Positions 6,878 to 13,094 of a DNA stretch of 16,704 nucleotides are shown piece by piece. How positions within the stretch are numbered: the stretch's first letter is position 1; each line of letters starts with the position of its first letter. The position numbers and the translations under genes were made by a program. The notes beneath the pieces are model-generated. The model was not told the DNA's origin. It saw nothing but the letters and a program-made list of their open reading frames with translations, and did not search any database. This stretch comes from Gemmatimonadota bacterium (GTDB lineage: Bacteria > GCA-2686955): the NCBI GenBank assembly GCA_002686955.1, contig NYZA01000110.1, forward strand, positions 1 to 16,704, written 5' to 3'.

Positions 6878-8808
6878 CAGAAGCTCTTGATGTACTCGAT
6901 CAGCGCGTTCAACTGATCCTTGGTCATGTCGTTCGTGACTCCATGCGTGTCGTCCGGGTTGAAGCGGGTCCAGAGCTCCTCCAGGCTGTAGCAGCGGCCG
7001 TCGTGCAGATAGGGTGCCTTCTGGTGGACGTTGCTCAAATGTGGAGTGTCGAAGACGCCGTCTCTGTCGTGTGTGGCCTTCGATCCGATATCGTGGCGCT
7101 TTCGATCGGTACCGTAGGGAGGCTTGTGACAACCGATGCATCGATTCGCGGTGGGAATGTAGCGACCGAAATTGTCGTACTCCCGCTCGAACATCTCTTT
7201 TCCGAGTAGCTGGAATTCGGTCAAAGCCGCGCCCGTCTCTCGGTAGCGATTCGGCCGCAACGGAATCGATTCGATGAAGCGAACAATCGCCGTATTCTCA
7301 TCTCGGACGAAGCCATGGGTCCGAAAGAAGAGCTGGGCCGCGCGGGGCCCCTCCTGTCGCTCCAGCGTCGGGTTCTTGCCGGTCCACTTGAAGGGAGCGG
7401 TCTCGGAGATGCCGCGCAACGAGCGATTGTCGACGAGGTTCCGCCCCATGCCGCCGTCGACCGCGATATCGTACGAGAGGCCGTCCAGGTGCTCCTCGGG
7501 ATGACAGGTATTGCAGCTGAGTTGTTTCTGGAAGCTTATGCTCGCGTGATTGAAGAGCACGGCCCCGTGACGCAGGACCGTCGTAGTATCCGGGCCTCCC
7601 AGATCGATCGAGCCGATCGCTTCCAGGCTGTTTGTATCGATGATGGTGATATCGTCGGAGAGGCGATTGGCGACATAGACGAAACGACCATCGGGTGAAA
7701 CCCTCAGCCCCTTCGGGTTGCGGCCGGTCGGGACGCGCGCCAGAACGTACGAATCGCTCGCGCCGAGGTGGCGCGCCAGACGGCTGATCTCCTGATCGTC
7801 GAGTCCAATCTCTCCGCCCCGAACCTCCAATCGTTCGTAGGCGCTCGCCACATCGATGACCGTGACGACATCGGCGCCGCTCGACGAGATGAAGAGGAGG
7901 CGACCATCGGGAGTGAAGTCGACGCCGTACGGATCGGCGAAATAGAGATTCGGCTCGTCGATCAGAAGAAAGGCACTGCGGCCGCCCGGGCGGGTTTCGG
8001 TCAGCGCGATTCCGAAGGTCACCATCCAGCCCTGCGCGAGCTGAGTCTCCGGGATCAAGTTCTTCGGAATCTCCAGAGCGGTGACGACGAAGCGGCCATC
8101 TGGCGAGACAGCCAGACCTTGCCCGATCACCGTCGATCGGAGTCGCCTGCGCTCCCAGATTAGTCCAGCGTCCGCATCGACGACCGTCAGCTCCAGAATC
8201 GGCGGCGTTCGGAAGGGGACCGGCTCGGAGTATTGGCTTGAGACATAGAGTGTTCGGCGTTCTTCCGTCGCGGCGATGTCGAAGGGACCCGCGCCCGCCG
8301 GTAGCCGCCTGGTCTCACGGAACTCGGCCATGTCGACCACCGAAATATCGTTCGTGCTCAGGTTGGCTACGAAGAAACGCTCTCCGGTGGAGTCGAACGA
8401 GATGCCATGGGGATCGTCACCAACCCGCACGCCGCGGCGCGACTCCAGTGACGCCGGATCGAGCTCCGAGACGGTGTTCTCCCAACGACTCCCGACCAGC
8501 AGGCTCTTCTCGTCGGGGCTGAGAGCGAGCCCGAAGGGCAGGCGTTCGACCCCTCCGTGGCCCACGACCGCCGTCGTCGCCGTATCGATGAGCAACACTT
8601 CACCGGTTCCCTCGCAGGCGACGTAGAGCCGCCCTCCATCGGGGGAGAGCAGCAGCTGCACCGGCGACTTGTAGAGCTCATCCGCCGGCCCTCTGTAGCG
8701 CTCGTAGCGGTCGCTCACCGGTCTTTCGTCGAAGCGCTCGCCGACCGCTCCGCGGGCCGTCGTTGCGATCCAGAGGGCGGCGAGCGCCAGACCGAGCATT
8801 GGGCTCAT
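6877..8808 (-). CDS. YVTN beta-propeller fused to diheme MauG/cytochrome c peroxidase-like domain
   Basis: 643 residues from the ATG at 8808, which overlaps the upstream stop as ATGA and has GGAGAG five bases ahead. The signal peptide is about 1-20. Residues 50-410 are a YVTN/NHL-like propeller, with repeats such as LYVACEGTGEVLLIDT (61-76), FFVANLSTNDISVVD (145-159), VDFTPDGRLLFISSSGADVV (296-315) and FVYVANRLSDDITIID (376-391). Residues 415-643 form a diheme c module: CNTCH (432-436), DNRSLRGISETAPFKW (460-475), CIGCH (557-561) and the family ending TPHLSNVHQKAPYLHDG (588-604) before SLEELW. This ending is typical of MauG and bacterial cytochrome c peroxidase. Such enzymes use peroxide or high-valent iron to reduce peroxide or oxidise protein residues. 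Which reaction applies here cannot be told, and I could not place the distal Tyr/Met ligand. The fused propeller suggests substrate-protein docking. Confidence 0.9.
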   Translation of the reverse strand: MSPMLGLALAALWIATTARGAVGERFDERPVSDRYERYRGPADELYKSPVQLLLSPDGGRLYVACEGTGEVLLIDTATTAVVGHGGVERLPFGLALSPDEKSLLVGSRWENTVSELDPASLESRRGVRVGDDPHGISFDSTGERFFVANLSTNDISVVDMAEFRETRRLPAGAGPFDIAATEERRTLYVSSQYSEPVPFRTPPILELTVVDADAGLIWERRRLRSTVIGQGLAVSPDGRFVVTALEIPKNLIPETQLAQGWMVTFGIALTETRPGGRSAFLLIDEPNLYFADPYGVDFTPDGRLLFISSSGADVVTVIDVASAYERLEVRGGEIGLDDQEISRLARHLGASDSYVLARVPTGRNPKGLRVSPDGRFVYVANRLSDDITIIDTNSLEAIGSIDLGGPDTTTVLRHGAVLFNHASISFQKQLSCNTCHPEEHLDGLSYDIAVDGGMGRNLVDNRSLRGISETAPFKWTGKNPTLERQEGPRAAQLFFRTHGFVRDENTAIVRFIESIPLRPNRYRETGAALTEFQLLGKEMFEREYDNFGRYIPTANRCIGCHKPPYGTDRKRHDIGSKATHDRDGVFDTPHLSNVHQKAPYLHDGRCYSLEELWTRFNPDDTHGVTNDMTKDQLNALIEYIKSF

Positions 8809-10334
8809 CGCTCCTCTCCGGGTAGGACCGATGCGCCGTAGCGATCGGCCGGAGGCATCGCGGGCTGCGCTCGAATCAAGGCCTGCGTCGCCCGATTCTC
8901 CGGCGCGAGCTCCTTGTCCTCGTGGCAGCCGATGCATCCGCGCTGGTCGCCGGATCGCACCCAGGACCATGCGCGCATCGTCTTCACCGCCTTCCCCCGC
9001 GCGTCGAGCAGCTCCAGGTAGAAAGGCCGATCTCCGGCGACGTTGAGGTAGAAAGAGCCGTCCTCTTCGACCGGCGCCTCGCCGAGGGGTCGCGTCTCCA
9101 CCGCCGGGGGCGGCCAGGTCGTGTCGGGATCGGCCCCGCCGCTCGCCGCGACCACCCCTTCCTCCAGGTCACGGGGCACGCCTTCCACGAGCCGCACCCG
9201 CGCGACGCTACCCTGCGCCGGTGCGCGTGCTCGATCCGATTCGTACACATTGAGACACTGCAACTGCCCCACCGATCGGAGTGAGCCGACATCGAGCACC
9301 GAGGCGAACTCCACCGTCGGGATCCGTGCGGGGGGCGGCTCTCGCGGGGCTAGAAGCATCGCATCGACATCGTTCCATTCCGGATCGTCGAAGAGCTCCC
9401 GCACGACCTCGCGCGACTCCGGATCGAAGAGGCCGATCCCGTACGATCCGCCCTCCTCCGGCCGCACTGAAACCAGCATCCTCTCGTCATCGAAGGGGTG
9501 CGGAGTGCGGTAGAGACCTCTCGCTACGAGCTCCCGGCTGTGCAGAGGACGGCGCAACGAGAGCATAGCCAGATCGCCCCCTCCGTCCGCCCTCGGTCCG
9601 ATCGACTCGATGAATGCCACGAGCCGACCCGGCAGCTCCGCGGCCGAGTGTTGCGACACGAAAGCGTCATGGCTGCCGTAGAAGGGGTTCAGATTCTCGC
9701 CCGCCCAACTGATGGTCATCAGGCCGAGAGCACCGCGCTGCCGCGCCGAGTACAGAACCCGGCCGTCCGAGAGCAAACTCGGCGACCCGTCTCCCCCCAA
9801 ATTGTAGGTGGTGCGCCAGAGCACATCGCCCCGCTCCGGCACGGGATCGAGATTGGCGGCGTAGAGCGAACGCAAGCGCTCATCTCCGAGATCGTTCATC
9901 ACCGCGGGCGCGGTGCTCACGAATTCGATCCATCGCACCCTCGCCTCGAAGTTCGGCGAGTCGACCGCCGCTCGCGGAAGGTAGATCGGTTCTCGGCAGT
10001 CGCCCAGCTCATCGGTGCAACGCCTGAGATCCATCCCGCTCGCGCTCATCTCCCACACATTCCACGGATCGTCGCCCCTCTCTTTCCCGGCAAAGAGGAT
10101 CGATTGCCCATCGAAAGCAACAGTTGGGTCGGCCGCCGAGGCGAAACCCTCGGTGAGGATCGTCACGGTGCCGCCGGGATCGAGGCGGGCGATACGGCTG
10201 CCCTCGGCCGCGACGCCGGGATAGAGTCGCTCTGCCGACCGCGGCTCCTGGACGAACACGATCGAATGCTCGATCGGCCCCGCCGAGGCAAGGACCGTCC
10301 CGGCCGCCATCGCGAGGCCCAGCGCTACGCTCAC
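8805..10334 (-). CDS. hydrazine-synthase-alpha-like protein with TolB-type propeller and one haem c
   Basis: 509 residues from the GTG at 10334. I prefer this start because it overlaps the upstream stop as GTGA, has AAGGAG eight bases ahead (10343-10348) and gives a clean signal peptide (MSVALGLAMAAGTVLASAG). The longer in-frame Met at 10409 would add 25 charged residues inside the next gene. Residues 25-330 resemble a TolB/PD40 propeller (DPTVAFDGQSILFAGKERG at 69-87, DGSPSLLSDGRVLYSARQRG at 182-201). Residues 420-509 hold DGSFYLNVAGDRPFYLELLD (425-444), RAWSWVRSGDQRGCIGCHED (454-473) and PEN (478-480). A propeller, a beta domain and a terminal GCIGCHE-x-PEN match HzsA-like proteins. True hydrazine synthase needs beta and gamma subunits, which are absent, so hydrazine chemistry should not be assumed. 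It more likely acts as an electron-transfer or scaffold partner. Confidence 0.82.
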   Translation of the reverse strand: MSVALGLAMAAGTVLASAGPIEHSIVFVQEPRSAERLYPGVAAEGSRIARLDPGGTVTILTEGFASAADPTVAFDGQSILFAGKERGDDPWNVWEMSASGMDLRRCTDELGDCREPIYLPRAAVDSPNFEARVRWIEFVSTAPAVMNDLGDERLRSLYAANLDPVPERGDVLWRTTYNLGGDGSPSLLSDGRVLYSARQRGALGLMTISWAGENLNPFYGSHDAFVSQHSAAELPGRLVAFIESIGPRADGGGDLAMLSLRRPLHSRELVARGLYRTPHPFDDERMLVSVRPEEGGSYGIGLFDPESREVVRELFDDPEWNDVDAMLLAPREPPPARIPTVEFASVLDVGSLRSVGQLQCLNVYESDRARAPAQGSVARVRLVEGVPRDLEEGVVAASGGADPDTTWPPPAVETRPLGEAPVEEDGSFYLNVAGDRPFYLELLDARGKAVKTMRAWSWVRSGDQRGCIGCHEDKELAPENRATQALIRAQPAMPPADRYGASVLPGEER

Positions 10335-11950
10335 CGCGCCGGCTCCTTCAGAACCAAAACTCGGTCTGCGTCGACCCCCTTGATGCTTTGTCGCGCCCCG
10401 CAAGGCCACCCAACCACGATCTCATCGATTCTCGAATACGTCCCGAGCCCGAAATGGAGCCGAGGATCGTTCTCGGAGAGGTAACTGCCGCCTGAGATTC
10501 GCTGTTCGGTGCGCTTCAGCTCCCCCGCGCAGACCGTCACGATCGCGCCGATTCCATCTCTATTGCAGTCGCTGCCCTCGAGCCGGATCGCAAGCCAGTG
10601 ATGCGCGTTCCCCCCATCGTTTCGAACCAGATGCGATGGACGATCCAGATTGACGACGAGAAGATCGAGATCGCCATCGTTGTCGTGGTCGGCCACGCTC
10701 AGCCCTCGCGACACCATTTTTCGCCTGAACCACGGCCCGTACTGCTCTCTCAGATCGCGGAACACGCGCCCGCTCGCGCCCCGCGCCAGATTGAGCAAGA
10801 GCAGAGGCTCCATCGTGTCGAGGCGATGGTTGTCCCCCGTGCTCAGCAAGATATCGAGGAAGCCGTCGTTGTCGAAATCGCCGAAATCCCCACCCCAACT
10901 GATGTACTGGCCACTTGCCTGCGCCAATCCGCACGCGGCGGTCGCGTCTTTGAAAAGCGCCCCTCCGACATTGACGTAGAGGTTGTTGAACGCCATATCG
11001 GGGACCAGCAAATCGAAATCTCCATCGTTGTCGAAATCGCCGAAATCTCCCCCCATCGACGATGTGGCGTCCCCGTTCGCCGAAAGCGCGACACCCGACT
11101 GGAAAGCGACGTCGGAGAAGGTGCCGTCGCCGTTGTTTCGATAGAGGTAGTTCTGCATCGCATCGTTCGCGACGAAAATATCGATCCACCCGTCCGCGTC
11201 ATAGTCGGCCGCGATCGTTCCCATGGCGCGCCCGCTCTTCGCCACACCTGCGCGCTCGCCGACCTCCTCGAAGGTGCCGTCGCCTTTGTTGTGATAGAGA
11301 AGATCGCGTTGTCCCAAATAGGAGAGCGGCCCTGGAAACTCATCCGCCGCGTAGTGCAGGCGATAGCCCGGATCGAAATCGAGATAGTTGCCGACGAAGA
11401 GATCGAGAAAACCGTCGCGATCGTAGTCGAGAAATGCGCAACCCGTCCCGCCCAAGGTGTCTCCGACACCCGCGGCGACCGTCATGTCGGCAAAAGTCCC
11501 GTCCCCGTTGTTCCGGTAAAGGGTGTTGCGGCCGTAGTTCGAAACATAGAGATCGGAGTCGCCGTCGTTGTCGATATCACCCGCGACGCAACCCATCCCG
11601 TATCCGTCATCGCCCACGCCGGCCACGGCGGTTACATCCGCGAATTTGCCATTGCCGAGGTTGCGATAGAGCCGGTTCGTGGCGCCGATGTCGCCGCTCT
11701 CCGCCGGCCCTTCGTTGAAGGGTGGCGTATAGCTGCAGTTCACCAGATAGAGATCGATCCAGCCATCGGAATCGTAGTCGAAGGAAGCGCAGCCGGAGCC
11801 GCTCGATTCGACGATGTTGGTGAGCGCTACGTCGCCCAGCCTGTGCTGGAAATCGATGCCCGCGCTGCGCGAGATCTCCACGAAGGTGGGCGGAGGAGGA
11901 GCGTCGGCCCTCGCCGTGAGCATGAGCAACGGAAGAAAAGCAATGAACAT
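10331..11950 (-). CDS. CRTAC1-type FG-GAP/VCBS repeat protein with ASPIC/UnbV domain
   Basis: 539 residues from the ATG at 11950. No strong ribosome site is visible, but this is the only Met before the mature chain and gives a signal peptide MFIAFLPLLMLTARA. The 5' extension of the frame is a shadow of the glycosyltransferase gene. Seven calcium-loop motifs Dx[DN]xDG are visible: DYDSDG (58), DIDNDG (125), DYDRDG (175), DYDADG (249), DFDNDG (305), DFDNDG (358) and DHDNDG (421). Most are followed by a hydrophobic DLxV-type strand and NLYRN, as in FG-GAP/VCBS propellers. Residues 450-539 are an ASPIC/UnbV domain (HHWLAIRLEGSDCNRDGIGA at 450-469, ISGGSYLSENDPRLHFGLG at 485-503). Such proteins are exported and bind calcium; their function is mostly unknown. 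It is the first gene of the coupled run and lies 40 bases after the glycosyltransferase stop. Its Cys residues (54, 72, 121, 171, 340, 462, 474, 517) may form disulfides. Confidence 0.9.
   Translation of the reverse strand: MFIAFLPLLMLTARADAPPPPTFVEISRSAGIDFQHRLGDVALTNIVESSGSGCASFDYDSDGWIDLYLVNCSYTPPFNEGPAESGDIGATNRLYRNLGNGKFADVTAVAGVGDDGYGMGCVAGDIDNDGDSDLYVSNYGRNTLYRNNGDGTFADMTVAAGVGDTLGGTGCAFLDYDRDGFLDLFVGNYLDFDPGYRLHYAADEFPGPLSYLGQRDLLYHNKGDGTFEEVGERAGVAKSGRAMGTIAADYDADGWIDIFVANDAMQNYLYRNNGDGTFSDVAFQSGVALSANGDATSSMGGDFGDFDNDGDFDLLVPDMAFNNLYVNVGGALFKDATAACGLAQASGQYISWGGDFGDFDNDGFLDILLSTGDNHRLDTMEPLLLLNLARGASGRVFRDLREQYGPWFRRKMVSRGLSVADHDNDGDLDLLVVNLDRPSHLVRNDGGNAHHWLAIRLEGSDCNRDGIGAIVTVCAGELKRTEQRISGGSYLSENDPRLHFGLGTYSRIDEIVVGWPCGARQSIKGVDADRVLVLKEPAR
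10335..10348 (-). promoter_or_regulatory. ribosome binding site deciding the GTG start of the HzsA-like gene
   Basis: AAGGAG at 10343-10348, read on the minus strand, stands eight bases before the GTG at 10334. It lies inside the end of the CRTAC1-type gene. This supports the GTG over the upstream Met at 10409 and shows that the two genes are coupled through a GTGA overlap. Confidence 0.7.
10867..11047 (-). repeat. internal direct repeat encoding the GDFGDFDNDG blades
   Basis: A 22-base unit (cgttgtcgaaatcgccgaaa followed by tc on the plus strand) occurs identically at 10867-10888 and 11026-11047, 159 bases apart (53 codons, so in frame). Both copies encode part of the same blade motif in the CRTAC1-type gene. 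Identity at the DNA level suggests recent duplication or conversion between blades, since the other five calcium motifs have drifted further. Confidence 0.75.
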
Positions 11951-11990
11951 CGCGCGTCCGAATCTAGCGAACCCGGGCGCATAGGTCCAT

Positions 11991-13094
11991 CTATCGTTCG
12001 AGCATCTCCAACACTCTCGCCGCGACCGCCTCCGCGCCATCGATCGGCGGCGGCGATTCGGGCCACGGGCGAGCCGCCAGCCTTCGCAAGGGCTCCAGCA
12101 GCTCCCCCTTCCGCAAATCGTCCGGGTCGACGTACTCGGCGGGGAAGTAATCCTGCATCTCCTCCACCAGGATAGGGTACTCACGAAACGTCCCACGCCG
12201 CGTGTAGAGCATCGCGCAGCGGTTGACCGCGCACTCCGAGACGATGCCGTAGCCGGGCTTGGTGACGACCACATCGACCGCCCCGACCAGGTCCTCGTAG
12301 AGGAGCCCCCTCGCCTGCAGCTCCCATTCCTCCAGGTGGGTTCCCCCCACCACCTTGGTCGCGCCCACGGTGACGTAGTGATGGTCACGATCGCGCGCCA
12401 GCCGCCTGAGATCGGCCTCACCGAGCCCCATCCCCCCGAACGAGAGCAGCACCGCCCGGACCTTCTCCGGTATGCCGGCCCTGCGCCGCGCCTCGTCCCG
12501 GTCGAGGGCGGCCCGCCTGCCGACCAGCGGAACATCCTCTTGTCGCGGAAAGGCGCGCATTTCATCGTGGAAGGGCAGGCGCAGAAGCAGATCGGTCGCC
12601 GCATAGTCCTCGCGGATCGAGTCGATCACGTGCGCGGCCTCCGGAGCCTCGCCCGCCCATTCGCCGTAGATCCACTCCCAGTCGAAATTTCCCATCGCCA
12701 CCGAGGGCACGCCGGCCCGTCCCCCCACGGCCGACGCCAGAGGCGGAATATCGCCGAATATCAGATCGACTCGGTCTCTGCGAATCGACTCCGCCTCAGC
12801 ATCGATGATCGCCTCCCTGCCCTTCGAGAACTCCGCGTAGCGCCGCAACGTCGCCCCCCCGTCGAGGGTCAGACCATCGCTCTGCACGACCCCCACATCG
12901 TTCACCCGGCGCGCGATCTCCAGCGGGATCGGCATCGCCGCCAGGAAGAGGCGGACCGGTGCCGCGCTGCGGATCTGGACCCGCAGATCGGGCGCCCGTC
13001 GCCCCAAAGCCCTCAGCACCGCGCTTACGCGGGTGGCGTGTCCGAAGCCGTGGGCGCTGACGTAGAAGCGGATCGTCTTGCGGGAGCGTTCCAT
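11991..13094 (-). CDS. glycosyltransferase (GT-B), similar to the N-terminal half of L-arabinokinase
   Basis: 367 residues from the ATG at 13094 with GGAGAG just ahead. The N-terminus IRFYVSAHGFGHATRV (8-23) is the conserved opening of a GT28/MurG-like group that also forms the N-terminal region of plant L-arabinokinase. A nucleotide-sugar half follows with LLSFGGMGLGE (about 214-224) and VVVTKPGYGIVSECAVNRC (about 274-292), the usual donor-binding Pro-Gly-Tyr-Gly and Ser-Glu of GT-B enzymes. It has no signal peptide and should be cytoplasmic or membrane-associated. No kinase domain is attached and the length fits a stand-alone transferase. The sugar and acceptor are unknown. Its first 70 bases overlap the end of the RND exporter gene, so the two are likely co-translated. 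A lipid or cell-surface glycan role would fit the exporter, but that is inference. Confidence 0.82.
   Translation of the reverse strand: MERSRKTIRFYVSAHGFGHATRVSAVLRALGRRAPDLRVQIRSAAPVRLFLAAMPIPLEIARRVNDVGVVQSDGLTLDGGATLRRYAEFSKGREAIIDAEAESIRRDRVDLIFGDIPPLASAVGGRAGVPSVAMGNFDWEWIYGEWAGEAPEAAHVIDSIREDYAATDLLLRLPFHDEMRAFPRQEDVPLVGRRAALDRDEARRRAGIPEKVRAVLLSFGGMGLGEADLRRLARDRDHHYVTVGATKVVGGTHLEEWELQARGLLYEDLVGAVDVVVTKPGYGIVSECAVNRCAMLYTRRGTFREYPILVEEMQDYFPAEYVDPDDLRKGELLEPLRRLAARPWPESPPPIDGAEAVAARVLEMLER

Noticed and set aside
10598-12175. 525-residue plus-strand open frame opposite the CRTAC1-type gene
   Set aside because: Its Val/Ile/Glu-rich repeats mirror the antisense of the calcium-blade repeats. 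The minus frame has a signal peptide, seven Dx[DN]xDG loops and an ASPIC domain.
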